A stretch of DNA of 64,000 nucleotides from Alphaproteobacteria bacterium. GTDB lineage: Bacteria; Pseudomonadota; Alphaproteobacteria; Caulobacterales; Hyphomonadaceae. Shown here piece by piece: positions 38,736 through 49,433 of this stretch. Positions within the stretch are counted from its first letter, which is position 1. The number at the start of each line of letters is the position of its first letter. A program made the position numbers and the translations under genes. The notes under the pieces were generated by a model. It was given only the letters and a program-made list of their open reading frames with translations. It made no database searches and had not been told where the DNA came from. The stretch covers positions 46,461 to 110,460 of the forward strand of contig JAHJSB010000024.1 in NCBI GenBank assembly GCA_018830285.1, written 5' to 3'.

Positions 38736-41000
38736 ATGGACGGCAGCGCCCTTTCCGCAAAGGACAAAGGGGCTGGCGATGCAGCTGGCACGATAGATTC
38801 GACCGAAAATCAGGCCGAGCTGCGACACGTGCTGTCGCGCGAAGAGCTGATCGCAAAAGTACGCGCCTATCACCCGCGCGTGAAATCCGAGCTGCTCGGC
38901 GCGGCTTATGACTTCGCCAAGCTGCACCACGGCACGCAGACACGCGATTCCGGCGATGCCTATTATTCCCACCCCGTGGAAGTTGCGAGCCTGCTGGCCG
39001 ATGTGCGTCTCGATGAGGTGACCATTGTCGCGGGCCTGCTCCACGATGTCGTGGAAGACACAAAGATCGACATTGGCGATATCGAGGTGCGCTTCGGTGC
39101 CGATGTTGCGGAACTGGTCGATGGTGTCACCAAACTCGATGCTCTGGAATTTACCTCCAAGGAATCGGCGCAGGCCGAGAATTTCCAGAAATTCATCCTG
39201 GCGACGACGAGCGACTTGCGTGTGCTCCTGGTGAAGCTGGCTGACCGGCTGCACAATATGCGCACGCTGCACCATCGCAAGAAACCCGAAAGCCGCGAAC
39301 GTACCGCGCGTGAGACGATGGACATTTACGCACCGCTGGCGCGCCGCGTTGGCCTCTACTCGCTCGCCGCCGAGATGGAAGATCTCGCCTTCGAGGAACT
39401 GAACCCCGAGGCGCGTCGCGCGATCCTGTACCGGCAGGAAGAACTGGCTGCCGACAACGCGGACGATCTACAGCGTATCGATGACGACCTGCGGCAGTTG
39501 ATGGACATCGCGGGCATACAGGCCAAGATCAAGGGCCGCAAGAAACAGCCTTATTCATTGTGGCGCAAGCTGGAACGCAAGTCGATTTCGTTCCGTGATG
39601 TGGCCGACCTGTTCGCGTTCCGGATCATCGTGAATGATGTGGACGCGTGTTACCGGGTGCTGGGTGAAGTCCATACGCTGTGGGCCTGTATCCCGGATCG
39701 GTTCCGCGACTATATCTCGGTGCCAAAGCCGAATGGCTATGCCTCGCTGCACACGACTGTGCGTGCTTCGGGCAATCGCCGGGTCGAGCTACAGATCCGG
39801 ACCGAGGCGATGGACCGGACGGCCGAGTTCGGCGTGGCGGCGCACTGGGGATACAAGAACAAGTCCTACGGGTTTGACGTGGATTCGGCACGCGCTGCGG
39901 GCCTTGATCCCAAGGCCAATCTCGAAGCCTTTGCCGAGCTGCTCCAGGATGGTGGAGACCCGAGTGAATTCCTTGAGCACGCCAAGCTGGAAATGTATCG
40001 CGAGCACGTGTTCGCGTTCAGTCCCAAAGGCAAGCTGATCATCCTGCCAGCGGGCGCGATGCCTCTGGATTTTGCCTATGCCGTGCACTCAGCTGTAGGG
40101 GACACGACAATCGGCGCCCGGATAAATGGCGAAGTGAAATCGCTGCGGCGGCCCCTGAAGAATGGCGATGTCGTGGATATCCTGCGCGGCAAGGTCCCGG
40201 CCCCGGTTGTCGGCTGGGAGGCAATGACAATCACCGGGCGGGCACGGTCTGCCATCCGCCGACTCGTGCGCGAGCGCGACCAGATCGAGTTCCGCCGCCT
40301 TGGCGTCGGACTGATCAACCAGGCCCTGCGCCGGGCCGGAATTGACCCAATTGATGTGAAAATGACCCATACAGCCCAACTGGCCGGATTCGAGAACCGG
40401 GAAGATATGGCCGAAGCCGTCGGGAGAGGGCGCATTTCGTCGTCTGACATCATGGAGGCGGCCTTCCCGGGTTATCGGGCGGAACGGTTCGACGATGACA
40501 ACAAGATGCGGCTCGACAGCACGCATGCGCCTTTGCTCGTCTCGGGCGAGGATCTAATGCCGGGCGTGACGCTGCACCTTGGCCAGTGCTGCTGCCCTCT
40601 GCCGGGTGACCGGATCATGGGTGTGCGGGAGCCGGAAAAAGGCCTCGTCGTACACGTCGCGAGTTGTCCGAAACTCGCCGAGTACGACGACCATCCGGAA
40701 CTATGGGTCGACCTGAAATGGACCGAACTGGCCAAGACAGGTGCCGTCGCCGTGGGGCGTATTCGTATCAACGCGGCCAATGAAAAAGGCGTGCTGGCAA
40801 AGCTCTGCACGGCTGTGGCGCAAGCGAATGGAAATATCATACGGATCGCGACAACCGAACGCGGCACGGATTTCACCGAACTGGTGATGGAGATTGAGGT
40901 TGAAGACCTCAAGCGCCTGACGCAGATACTTGCGGCGCTCCGATCGCTGGCCGTGGTGGACCGGGCGGTGCGCGATCAGGAGGTTGAAGATGACGAGTGA
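38736..41000 (+). CDS. rsh: Bifunctional (p)ppGpp synthetase/hydrolase (RSH)
   Basis: HD region ([13 protein letters not shown]...[12 protein letters not shown]), synthetase (YTSLHTTV-like [25 protein letters not shown]), TGS and ACT. Confidence 0.95.
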   Translation: MDGSALSAKDKGAGDAAGTIDSTENQAELRHVLSREELIAKVRAYHPRVKSELLGAAYDFAKLHHGTQTRDSGDAYYSHPVEVASLLADVRLDEVTIVAGLLHDVVEDTKIDIGDIEVRFGADVAELVDGVTKLDALEFTSKESAQAENFQKFILATTSDLRVLLVKLADRLHNMRTLHHRKKPESRERTARETMDIYAPLARRVGLYSLAAEMEDLAFEELNPEARRAILYRQEELAADNADDLQRIDDDLRQLMDIAGIQAKIKGRKKQPYSLWRKLERKSISFRDVADLFAFRIIVNDVDACYRVLGEVHTLWACIPDRFRDYISVPKPNGYASLHTTVRASGNRRVELQIRTEAMDRTAEFGVAAHWGYKNKSYGFDVDSARAAGLDPKANLEAFAELLQDGGDPSEFLEHAKLEMYREHVFAFSPKGKLIILPAGAMPLDFAYAVHSAVGDTTIGARINGEVKSLRRPLKNGDVVDILRGKVPAPVVGWEAMTITGRARSAIRRLVRERDQIEFRRLGVGLINQALRRAGIDPIDVKMTHTAQLAGFENREDMAEAVGRGRISSSDIMEAAFPGYRAERFDDDNKMRLDSTHAPLLVSGEDLMPGVTLHLGQCCCPLPGDRIMGVREPEKGLVVHVASCPKLAEYDDHPELWVDLKWTELAKTGAVAVGRIRINAANEKGVLAKLCTAVAQANGNIIRIATTERGTDFTELVMEIEVEDLKRLTQILAALRSLAVVDRAVRDQEVEDDE

Positions 41001-41571
41001 AGACGTGCTGGCGGTGTTTCGCGAGGCAGGCGCCTTGCTTGAAGGGCACTTCATCCTGTCGTCCGGGCGGCGCAGCCCGGTCTTCCTGCAAAAGGCTCTG
41101 GTCTTCTCGCAGCCCGACTTGTCCGAGCGCCTGTGCAAGGCGCTGGCCGAGAAGCTCACCGCGACATTCGGGAAGATCGACGTTGTGGCAGGCCCGGCTG
41201 TCGGCGGCATCATTCCGGGCTACGAGCTGGCGCGACACCTGAAGGCCCGAGCGATCTTCGCCGAGCGTGTTGACGGGAAGCTGGCCTTCCGGCGCGGTTT
41301 TGCGATTGCCGAAGGCGAGCGCGTCCTGATCGCCGAGGATATCGTGACGACGGGCCTGTCATTCCGCGAGACAGTCGAGGCACTGGACCGGCTACCCGGC
41401 GAAGTCGTGGGCGGGGCGTGCATTATCGACCGATCGAATGGCAAGGCAGACGTGGGCTGTGAACTCGTGTCGCTGGCTGCCGTGGCTTTTCCTGACTATG
41501 CCGCCGATGACCTGCCGCCGGAACTGGCCGCCATAGAAGCGGTGAAGCCCGGATCGCGAGGCCTTGCCTGA
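40990..41571 (+). CDS. pyrE: Orotate phosphoribosyltransferase
   Basis: [35 protein letters not shown] motif. Confidence 0.93.
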   Translation: MTSEDVLAVFREAGALLEGHFILSSGRRSPVFLQKALVFSQPDLSERLCKALAEKLTATFGKIDVVAGPAVGGIIPGYELARHLKARAIFAERVDGKLAFRRGFAIAEGERVLIAEDIVTTGLSFRETVEALDRLPGEVVGGACIIDRSNGKADVGCELVSLAAVAFPDYAADDLPPELAAIEAVKPGSRGLA

Positions 41572-42314
41572 TGGCAGGACGCATACGCCTCGGCGTGAAT
41601 ATCGACCATGTAGCGACGATACGGAATGCGCGCGGCGGCAAGCATCCTGATCCGATGCGTGCGGCCCTGATGGCGACCGAAGCGGGTGCCGACGGGATCA
41701 CGCTGCACCTGCGGGAAGACCGGCGGCACATTCGCGATGACGACCTCGTGGAAATCCGCACGGCCACGCGCCTGCCGATCAACATGGAAATGGCGGCGAC
41801 TGAGGAGATGCTGGACATCGCACTACGGTTCAAGCCGGAGACGGCGATGTTCGTGCCCGAGGAGCGCGCTGAACTGACGACCGAGGGCGGCCTCGATGCC
41901 GCGCGGGCTCACAATCATCTCGCGCATTTTGTGCGCCAGCTGAACACGAATGGCAGCCGCGTTTCATTCTTCATCGAACCAGACATGGTGCAATTGCATG
42001 CGGCCAAAGCGCTGGGTGTGCAGATTTGCGAATTCCACACAGGCCGGTTCGTCGAGTTCATGCAGGCGGGCGAAGACAAGCTCGCCGAGCTGGAACTGGA
42101 TCGCATCCGTAATTGCGCGGAAGAGGCCGTTCGTATGGGGATAGAACCGCAAGCCGGACATGGCCTGACTTTCGACACGGTGACGCCTGTCGCGGCCATC
42201 CCGCAAATTACGGAACTGAACATCGGCCATTTCCTTGTCGGCGAAGCGATTTTCATTGGCCTGTCGGCGGCGATTGGCGAGATGCGCCGCCTGATGGATG
42301 AGGCGCGGGCATGA
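41571..42314 (+). CDS. pdxJ: Pyridoxine 5'-phosphate synthase
   Basis: [48 protein letters not shown]. Confidence 0.97.
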   Translation: MAGRIRLGVNIDHVATIRNARGGKHPDPMRAALMATEAGADGITLHLREDRRHIRDDDLVEIRTATRLPINMEMAATEEMLDIALRFKPETAMFVPEERAELTTEGGLDAARAHNHLAHFVRQLNTNGSRVSFFIEPDMVQLHAAKALGVQICEFHTGRFVEFMQAGEDKLAELELDRIRNCAEEAVRMGIEPQAGHGLTFDTVTPVAAIPQITELNIGHFLVGEAIFIGLSAAIGEMRRLMDEARA

Positions 42315-42718
42315 TCATCGGGATCGGCAACGACCTCTGCAATATCGAGCGGATCGAAAAGACATTGGCTCGCTTTGGCGAGCGGTTCGAGCGGCGCGTG
42401 TTTACGGGCACCGAAATTGCGCTTGCACGGGGCCGGCACCGCACGGCAGAAACTTATGCCAAGCGGTTCGCGGCGAAGGAAGCCTGCGCCAAGGCATTGG
42501 GCACGGGTGTGCCGAGGCGCGGCGTGCACTGGACCCATCTTGGCGTTGTGAACCTGCCGTCGGGAAAGCCCACGCTGGCCCTTACAGGGGGCGCCGCCAC
42601 GCGTCTCGCCGTCCTGCTTCCCGAGGGCCATGAGGCCGTGATCCACCTGACGATTACAGATGACCATCCGTGGGCGGAAGCCCACGTCATCATTGAAGCC
42701 ATTCCGGTCCTGCCATGA
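42311..42718 (+). CDS. acpS: Holo-ACP synthase
   Basis: [17 protein letters not shown]...[15 protein letters not shown]. Confidence 0.95.
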   Translation: MIIGIGNDLCNIERIEKTLARFGERFERRVFTGTEIALARGRHRTAETYAKRFAAKEACAKALGTGVPRRGVHWTHLGVVNLPSGKPTLALTGGAATRLAVLLPEGHEAVIHLTITDDHPWAEAHVIIEAIPVLP

Positions 42719-43470
42719 AGTCTGCCCGCCCCAAACGTACCCGCTTGCGCGCCGCCGCCAAGGCCTCTGTTCCGAGCCTCTCGGACGCCCAGGTCAAGAC
42801 GATTCAGGACCGTATTGGCTATCATTTCAAGGACAGGCAATTGTTGGTCCAGGCATTGACGCATCCGAGTGCGATCGCGTCGGCAGACTCGGTGCGACTG
42901 TCCAACCAGCGCCTTGAATTCCTTGGTGATCGCGTCCTGAACCTGCTCATCGCCGAGCGCCTGATCGAGCGTCGCAAGACCGAGAGCGAGGGCGACCTTG
43001 CTCCGCGCCTGAACCGGTTCGTCAAGAAGGGCGCCTGCGCCGAGGCCTTCCGGCACTTCAAGCTGCAGGAATTCATCATCCTGTCTGACGGCGAAATTGC
43101 GTCTGGCGGCAATGAGCGTGAGTCTACCATGGGCGACGCGTGCGAAGCGGTGATCGGCGCGGTCTATCTGGATGGAGGCCTGTCTGCAGCCCGGAAATTC
43201 GTGGTGGCGGGCTGGGCGCACCAGTTTTCGTCGGCCCCCGTAGAAACACGTGATCCGAAGACCCTGCTGCAGGAATGGGCGCAGGCCCAGGGCCTGCCAC
43301 TGCCAAAATATCATGTCGTCAACCGTTCGGGCCCTGACCATGAACCGCTTTATGAGATAGAGGTGCAGGTGCCGCCGCACGGCGAAGCCACGGCCACCGG
43401 ATCCTCCAAACGCGACGCCGAACGCAATGCAGCGGCCCTGCTGCTCAACACCCTGACTGGAACATCATGA
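42715..43470 (+). CDS. rnc: Ribonuclease III
   Basis: [21 protein letters not shown]-terminal dsRBD; ATGA overlap with acpS. Confidence 0.95.
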   Translation: MKSARPKRTRLRAAAKASVPSLSDAQVKTIQDRIGYHFKDRQLLVQALTHPSAIASADSVRLSNQRLEFLGDRVLNLLIAERLIERRKTESEGDLAPRLNRFVKKGACAEAFRHFKLQEFIILSDGEIASGGNERESTMGDACEAVIGAVYLDGGLSAARKFVVAGWAHQFSSAPVETRDPKTLLQEWAQAQGLPLPKYHVVNRSGPDHEPLYEIEVQVPPHGEATATGSSKRDAERNAAALLLNTLTGTS

Positions 43471-44414
43471 CTGAAACCGAGATCAACCGCGCAGGCTTTG
43501 CCGCCATAATTGGCGCGCCGAATGCCGGGAAATCGACGCTGACCAACCGCCTCGTCGGCGCCAAGGTCGCCATTGTTACGCACAAGGTGCAGACGACGCG
43601 CTTCCCGGTGCGCGGCGTGGCGCAGGTCGGCGATACGCAAATCGTGCTGGTCGATACGCCCGGCATCTTCGTGGCGAAGCGCCGGCTCGACCGGGCCATG
43701 GTCAAGGCCGCGTGGAGCGGCGCGGCAGACGCCGATGCCATCGTGCACCTGGTCGACAGCTCAGCCTGGGTGGCAGACCGGGCTGGTGCTGCAACTGGCG
43801 CGCAGAAGATGTCGATCGCGGATGACCGCCGCGTCATCGCGCAGCTCAAGCTGACCGGCAAGCGCGCCTTCCTGGCGCTCAACAAGATTGACCTGTTCCC
43901 GCATGACCAGGTCCTGCCCGTGATGAGCGAGCTGAGCGACTCAGGCGTCTACGACGAGATATTCATGATCTCGGCCGAAAATGGCGATGGTGTCGACCGG
44001 CTGGCCGCAGCACTTGCCGACCGGATGCCCGCGGGTACTGCCCTGTTCCCACCGGACCAGACGGCGGACCTGCCGATGCGCCTGCTGGCCGCTGAAGTGA
44101 CGCGCGAAAAGCTTCTGCTGCGCATGCACCAGGAGCTGCCTTACCAGCTGATGGTGGAAACCGAGAGCTGGGAAGAGCGAAAAGATGGCTCCGTTCGCAT
44201 TCAGCAGGTGATTATTGTCGGGCGCGAGGGCCACAAGGCCATGGTGCTGGGCAAGAATGGCGCGTCGATCAAGGAGATCGGGCGGATGGCCCGTAAGGAA
44301 TTGATGGAAATGCTGGACCGGCCCGTGCACCTGTTCCTGTTCGTCAAGGTGGACGAAAAATGGCAGGAGCGGCGCGACTCCTATTCCGGCATCGGCCTGG
44401 AGTTTGATGTTTAG
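43467..44414 (+). CDS. era: GTPase Era
   Basis: GAPNAGKSTLTNRLVGAKVAIVTHKVQTTR; VDTPGIF; C-terminal KH. Confidence 0.96.
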   Translation: MTETEINRAGFAAIIGAPNAGKSTLTNRLVGAKVAIVTHKVQTTRFPVRGVAQVGDTQIVLVDTPGIFVAKRRLDRAMVKAAWSGAADADAIVHLVDSSAWVADRAGAATGAQKMSIADDRRVIAQLKLTGKRAFLALNKIDLFPHDQVLPVMSELSDSGVYDEIFMISAENGDGVDRLAAALADRMPAGTALFPPDQTADLPMRLLAAEVTREKLLLRMHQELPYQLMVETESWEERKDGSVRIQQVIIVGREGHKAMVLGKNGASIKEIGRMARKELMEMLDRPVHLFLFVKVDEKWQERRDSYSGIGLEFDV

Positions 44415-44440
44415 GGGCGGGTTTCAGCTGACCGGCGTTC

Positions 44441-44466
44441 GTCCTTCGACTTCGCTCAGGATGAGC
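44441..44466 (+). repeat. Dispersed repeat copy (GTCCTTCGACTTCGCTCAGGATGAGC)
   Basis: Identical to 24721 copy; in era-recO spacer. Confidence 0.85.
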
Positions 44467-44503
44467 GCTACGATAATGATGGAGCCGGGCCGCGGAGACG
44501 AGC

Positions 44504-45235
44504 ATGAACTGGTCTGATGACGGACTGGTCCTTGGTGGCCGACGGTTTGGCGAAGGTGGCCTGATCCTTGATGTGTTGACGAAAACGCGTGGGCGGCGCT
44601 CCGGCCTCGTCTATGGCGGCGCCTCGCGGGCGCGGCGGGCGCAGTATGAGGCGGGCAATACGGTTGCCGTGTCATGGACCGGGCGCCTCGAAGAACAGCT
44701 TGGCCGGTTTGATGTTGCCGAAGCAAGCCGGGAACGTGCGTCGCGGGTGCTGGACGATGCCGGGGCGCTGGCCGCGATATCCGCCGTGACGACGCTGCTG
44801 CGCGGCGCGCTTGACGAGGGCGACGCCGCCGGATCTGCCCTGTATGAGGCAACGACACTCTTGCTTGACCAGATTGAGGCGCAACACATCTGGCCCGTAC
44901 TGTATGTGCGGTGGGAACTGGGCCTGTTGTCGGCGCTGGGCTTCGGGCTCGACCTTGAAGCCTGCGCGCTCAGCGGCGCGAATGACGGGCTGACTCATGT
45001 CTCGCCGAAGACAGGCCGGGCCGTGCGCGGGTCGGAAGCAGAAGACTATGTCAGCCGCTTGCTGCGCCTTCCGGGTTTTCTCGTATCGTCGGAAGCGCCT
45101 GTGGGCATCGCGGACATTGCGGACGGGCTCGCGCTGACCGGCTACTTCCTCGAGGCGCGTGTGTTCAACGGCATGAACCGCGCCGTGCCGCCGCAAAGGG
45201 CGCAGCTTGTGGCGCGGCTCCTGAAGCGGGCCTAG
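44504..45235 (+). CDS. recO: DNA repair protein RecO
   Basis: DDGLVLGGRRFGEGGLILDVLTKTRGRRSGLVYGGASR; position after era. Confidence 0.93.
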   Translation: MNWSDDGLVLGGRRFGEGGLILDVLTKTRGRRSGLVYGGASRARRAQYEAGNTVAVSWTGRLEEQLGRFDVAEASRERASRVLDDAGALAAISAVTTLLRGALDEGDAAGSALYEATTLLLDQIEAQHIWPVLYVRWELGLLSALGFGLDLEACALSGANDGLTHVSPKTGRAVRGSEAEDYVSRLLRLPGFLVSSEAPVGIADIADGLALTGYFLEARVFNGMNRAVPPQRAQLVARLLKRA

Positions 45236-45843
45236 GCGCTGGCGCTGGGCCGGGCGCCGACTTTCTCGTACCAGGCGGTCACGCGCTGCAGCGCCGGGTT
45301 CAGCGGCTGGCCGACGGCTATACCGAAGGTGAGGAAGCAATATAGCATCACATCGGCGAAGGTGAACGTGTCGCCGGCGACATAGGCGCGGCCTGCAAGC
45401 TGGCCATCGAGAAAGGCGAGCTTGTCTTGCGCACAGGCCTTGAGGCCGGCCGCGGCCTCGGGCAGGCAGCGCATCCGGTCCTTGAACATTGGCAGGCCTT
45501 CGGAATAGCGGAATCCATTGGCTAGCGGTTCGATGATGTTAAGGTCGGCCCAGCGGGTCCAGCGGCGGGTCTGGGCGCGGGCTTCGGGTGTGGCCCCGAA
45601 CAGGCTGCCGCCGGGCTGGGTTTCGTCAAGGTATTCGCAGATCGCCCAGATTTCCGTGAGGATGGTGCCATCGTCGAGTTCCAGCGCGGGCAGCTGGCCG
45701 GCCGGATTGGTCTCGAGAAAGGGCGGCTTGCGATTGTCGCCGACCATTATGTCGACCTCTTCCATCGGAAGCGTGATGCCGCGTTCGGCCATGAACATGC
45801 GGACCACGTGCGGGTTCGGTCCGACGGAATTGTAAAGTTTCAT
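45232..45843 (-). CDS. Glutathione S-transferase family protein
   Basis: MKLYNSVGPNPHVVRMFMAERGI...NPAGQLPALELDDGTILTEIWAICEYLDE. Confidence 0.92.
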   Translation of the reverse strand: MKLYNSVGPNPHVVRMFMAERGITLPMEEVDIMVGDNRKPPFLETNPAGQLPALELDDGTILTEIWAICEYLDETQPGGSLFGATPEARAQTRRWTRWADLNIIEPLANGFRYSEGLPMFKDRMRCLPEAAAGLKACAQDKLAFLDGQLAGRAYVAGDTFTFADVMLYCFLTFGIAVGQPLNPALQRVTAWYEKVGARPSASA

Positions 45844-45943
45844 GTGCGTTTCCCTTTGCCTGTCGTGCTGATTTTGCAGCACTTTAGCGAGGATGTGCCG
45901 CAACAGAAGGGGAATCATTGGGGGAAGGGCAAGTCACCTCGCG

Positions 45944-46627
45944 TCACTTGCAGGTCCGGCCATTACCCATGTCGAAGTGGAAATGGTCGCGGTGGGCCGC
46001 ATTGTAGTCCGGGCCGAGCGTGACCGAGAAGATGTCGCAGCCACCCTTGTGCACCCGTTTCAGGAATTTGGCCTCCGGTCCGCCTTGTTTCCAATGGGTT
46101 TTTACGTCGACCAGGCGACCATCCTCCAGGCGGAAGCCGGAAATGTCGACGGCATTGGCATGAGCATGCTCGGAAAGGCGCCCGCTGCCGGCGATATTGC
46201 GGCAGGAAAAGCTGCCATAGGTCTCGATCCGGGCAAGGGGCGAACCGAGGATGTCGACAGCGGCCGGGCGGGCGACATGACGTTCCCAGGTGTAAAGGGC
46301 AGCGGTCTCGGCGCAGGTCATACTGAGGGTAGCTGAGTAGGGAGTCAGGGTGCGGTCGAGGGTCAGCGCGTTGCGCAGGCCGCATTTCTCGCCCTTCGGG
46401 GCATCTTCGAGCGGCGTGTACAGGACCCCGGCCGAATCGAGGGCCGAAAAGCAGGCCTCACGGTGCGTCCGGGCCCGTTCCAGCTTGGCGTGGGTGCCGA
46501 GGCCGAGCTTGTCGGTCAGGTCGATGGGCGCGAACGGGTTGTGGCGCGGCGGGGCCAGCCACAGGAACAGGGCGACCACCAGAAGCGGCACGGTCAGCAA
46601 GACAATCCAGGCCCGAAACTCAGTCAT
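45944..46627 (-). CDS. Extensin-like C-terminal domain protein
   Basis: C-terminal SEHAHANAVDISGFRLEDGR...AAHRDHFHFDMG typical of extensin-like family. Confidence 0.85.
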   Translation of the reverse strand: MTEFRAWIVLLTVPLLVVALFLWLAPPRHNPFAPIDLTDKLGLGTHAKLERARTHREACFSALDSAGVLYTPLEDAPKGEKCGLRNALTLDRTLTPYSATLSMTCAETAALYTWERHVARPAAVDILGSPLARIETYGSFSCRNIAGSGRLSEHAHANAVDISGFRLEDGRLVDVKTHWKQGGPEAKFLKRVHKGGCDIFSVTLGPDYNAAHRDHFHFDMGNGRTCK

Positions 46628-46649
46628 TTGCTTGCGTTTTACCCATTCC

Positions 46650-46674
46650 TTAACCAAACCGCCGTCTTTGTTAA
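46650..46674. promoter_or_regulatory. TTAACCAA-N11-TGTTAA candidate regulatory site (CtrA-like)
   Basis: TTAACCAAACCGCCGTCTTTGTTAA between divergent extensin-like gene and parC. Confidence 0.4.
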
Positions 46675-46748
46675 TGCTGCGCAGGCGCCCGAGTCGGTAT
46701 AGATCCGGTCCTGCACCAGAATGTGGCACGAGATGCAAAGAGGCCAGA

Positions 46749-48983
46749 ATGTCCGACCTGCTTGACGGTGGTCCCGAAGACCGGATCATAAATGAACCCA
46801 TGAGCGAGGCGCTGTCGAAGCGCTATCTCGCCTATGCGCTCTCGACGATCACCTCCCGTGCCTTGCCGGATGTGCGCGACGGCCTGAAGCCCGTCCAGCG
46901 CCGGATCCTGTATGGCATGCGGGAACTGAAGCTTGATCCCGAAGGCGGCTTCCGCAAGTGCGCCAAGATCGTCGGTGACGTGATGGGTAATTATCACCCG
47001 CACGGCGACAGCTCGATCTATGACACGTTGGTGCGCCTGGCGCAGGATTTCAACGTCCGCTACCCGCTCGTCGATGGCCAGGGCAATTTCGGCAATATCG
47101 ATGGCGATAGCGCGGCGGCCTATCGTTATACCGAAGCCCGGATGACCCATGCAGCCGAGCTGCTGCTGGACGGCCTCGGCGAAAACGCGGTCGATTTCCG
47201 CGCCAACTATGCCGAGAATGATGAAGAGCCGGTCGTGCTGCCGGCGGGCTTCCCGAATCTCTTGTGCAATGGCGCCACCGGTATCGCTGTGGGCATGGCA
47301 ACGTCGATTCCGCCGCACAATGCAGCCGAAGTGATCGATGCGGCGCGTTTCCTGATCGAGACACCCAAGGCGACGACGGCTGACCTGATGCAGTTCGTGA
47401 GGGGGCCTGACTTCCCGACCGGCGGCGTGATCGTTGAATCCCACGAATCCATGCTTGACGCCTATGAGACGGGCCGGGGCGGTTTCCGTATGCGCGCGAA
47501 ATGGGAAGTCGAAGATACCGGTCGCGGCACCTACCAGATCATCGTCACCGAGATTCCCTATCAGGTCCAGAAATCGCGCCTGCTGGAGAAGCTGGGCGAA
47601 CTGCTGGAACAGAAGAAACTGCCGCTGCTCGACGATGTGCGCGACGAGAGCGCCGAGGACGTACGCCTTGTCCTGGTGCCGCGCGCCAAGACGGTCGAGC
47701 CGGACGTGCTGATGGAAAGCCTGTTCAAGTCCTGCGACCTGGAAACGCGGTTCAGCATGAACATGAACGTGCTGCACAAGGGTGCGCCACAGGTCATGGG
47801 CCTGAAGGACGTGTTGCTGGCCTATCTGGAGCACCGCCGCGAAGTGGTTGTGCGCCGGGCCGAGTTCCGCCTCGACAAGATCGAGAAGCGCCTGCACCTG
47901 CTCGACGGCTACCTGATCGCCTATCTCAATATTGATGAAGTGATCCGGATCATCCGCGAGGAAGACGAGCCGAAACAGGTGATGATCGCGCGCTTCGGCA
48001 TTTCCGAAATCCAGGCCGAAGCCATCCTGAACCTGCGTTTGCGCGCCCTGCGCAAGCTGGAAGAGATGGAAATTCGCGGTGAGCACACCAAGCTGGTCGA
48101 AGAGCGTGAAGAGCTGGTCAAGCTGATCGGATCGACGCGCCGCCAGTGGACGACCGTTTCCAAGCAACTCAAGGCCGCTCGCGACCAATTGACCGCCGAC
48201 CCGGCGTTGGGCGACCGTCGCGCCGCCTTCGAGGATGCGCCCGATGTTGACCTCGCTGCGGCCCTCGAAGCCTCGCGTCCGAAGGAGCCGCTGACGGTTG
48301 TCCTGTCGGCGCAGGGCTGGATAAGGGGCATGAAGGGCCACGGCCTCGACCCGGATTCCACCAAATTCAAGGATGGCGACGAGCTCTACCTCTCTGAAGA
48401 GGTGATGAGCACGGACAAGATCATCCTCATGGCCTCCGATGGCCGGGCGTTCACGCTGATGGCCGACAAGCTGCCGGGCGGACGCGGACACGGCGAGCCA
48501 ATAAGGCTGTCCATTGAGCTGGAGGACAGCGTGGATATCGTCGCGATGTTCAAGCTAGAGGAAGACCGCAAGCGCGTTATGGCCTCCACCATAGGCTATG
48601 GCTTCGTGGTCGAGGAAAAGGAACTGGAGTCCAACCGCAAGGCTGGCAAGCAGGCCGTGAACACGGGCGAGGGCACGCTGAACGTGTGTATGCCGGTCGA
48701 GGGCGACATGCTGGCCGTGGTCGGCACGAACCGGAAACTGCTTATCTTCCCGCTCGACGAGCTGCCCGAAATGTCACGCGGCAAGGGCAACAAGCTGCAG
48801 GCCTACCGCGGCAAGGACACGCTGGCCGACCTGATGACGTTCGACAAGGAAGACGGCCTGATCGTGATGGCTGGTGGCCGCCACCGCGCCTTCCCGGAAT
48901 GGGAAGAGTGGATTGGCAAGCGCGCCCAGGCCGGCAAGACCGTGCCGAAGGGGTTCCCGCGGACAGGCACGTTCAATGGCTGA
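46749..48983 (+). CDS. parC: DNA topoisomerase IV subunit A
   Basis: RALPDVRDGLKPVQRRILYGMRELKL...GDVMGNYHPHGDSSIYDTLVRLAQ. Confidence 0.95.
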   Translation: MSDLLDGGPEDRIINEPMSEALSKRYLAYALSTITSRALPDVRDGLKPVQRRILYGMRELKLDPEGGFRKCAKIVGDVMGNYHPHGDSSIYDTLVRLAQDFNVRYPLVDGQGNFGNIDGDSAAAYRYTEARMTHAAELLLDGLGENAVDFRANYAENDEEPVVLPAGFPNLLCNGATGIAVGMATSIPPHNAAEVIDAARFLIETPKATTADLMQFVRGPDFPTGGVIVESHESMLDAYETGRGGFRMRAKWEVEDTGRGTYQIIVTEIPYQVQKSRLLEKLGELLEQKKLPLLDDVRDESAEDVRLVLVPRAKTVEPDVLMESLFKSCDLETRFSMNMNVLHKGAPQVMGLKDVLLAYLEHRREVVVRRAEFRLDKIEKRLHLLDGYLIAYLNIDEVIRIIREEDEPKQVMIARFGISEIQAEAILNLRLRALRKLEEMEIRGEHTKLVEEREELVKLIGSTRRQWTTVSKQLKAARDQLTADPALGDRRAAFEDAPDVDLAAALEASRPKEPLTVVLSAQGWIRGMKGHGLDPDSTKFKDGDELYLSEEVMSTDKIILMASDGRAFTLMADKLPGGRGHGEPIRLSIELEDSVDIVAMFKLEEDRKRVMASTIGYGFVVEEKELESNRKAGKQAVNTGEGTLNVCMPVEGDMLAVVGTNRKLLIFPLDELPEMSRGKGNKLQAYRGKDTLADLMTFDKEDGLIVMAGGRHRAFPEWEEWIGKRAQAGKTVPKGFPRTGTFNG

Positions 48984-49392
48984 CACGTTGCAGGGACAGC
49001 GCATCATGGCGCTGTCCCTGCTCGTGCCGGACTATGAGTCCGGGATCGACTTCTTCGTCGGCAAGCTCGGTTTTGTCCTGCTCGAAGACACCGACATGGG
49101 CGGCGGCAAGCGCTGGGTGCGCGTTCGGCCCGAAGGCGGCGGCGTGGAATTGCTGCTGGCGCGGGCCGCGACGGACGAGCAGCTAGCGGCGATTGGCAAC
49201 CAGTCCTGCGGGCGCGTGTTCCTGTTCCTCGAGACCGATGATTTCGACCGGGACCATGCGGCCTATCTGGCCGCGGGCGTGACCTTCCTCGAACTGCCGC
49301 GCAACGAGCCCTATGGCAAGGTGGCCGTGATTCAGGACCCGTTCGGGAACAAGTGGGATTTGATCGAGCCGGTTGCGAACGGCTCGTCCTGA
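48976..49392 (+). CDS. VOC family (glyoxalase/bleomycin resistance-like) protein
   Basis: ALSLLVPDYESGIDFFVGKLGFVLLEDTDMGGGKRWVRVRPEGGG; overlaps parC 3' end. Confidence 0.85.
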   Translation: MADTLQGQRIMALSLLVPDYESGIDFFVGKLGFVLLEDTDMGGGKRWVRVRPEGGGVELLLARAATDEQLAAIGNQSCGRVFLFLETDDFDRDHAAYLAAGVTFLELPRNEPYGKVAVIQDPFGNKWDLIEPVANGSS

Positions 49393-49407
49393 GCGAAGTC
49401 GAAGGAT
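49382..49407 (-). repeat. Dispersed repeat copy overlapping the end of the VOC gene
   Basis: GCTCGTCCTGAGCGAAGTCGAAGGAT, reverse complement of the family with two differences. Confidence 0.8.
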
Positions 49408-49433
49408 GAGCCGCATTTCTAGTGACAAGGCCT

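Noticed and set aside
46671-48491. 606-aa minus-strand ORF opposite parC
   Set aside because: Mirror ORF produced by high GC3 codon bias; parC on the + strand is unambiguous.
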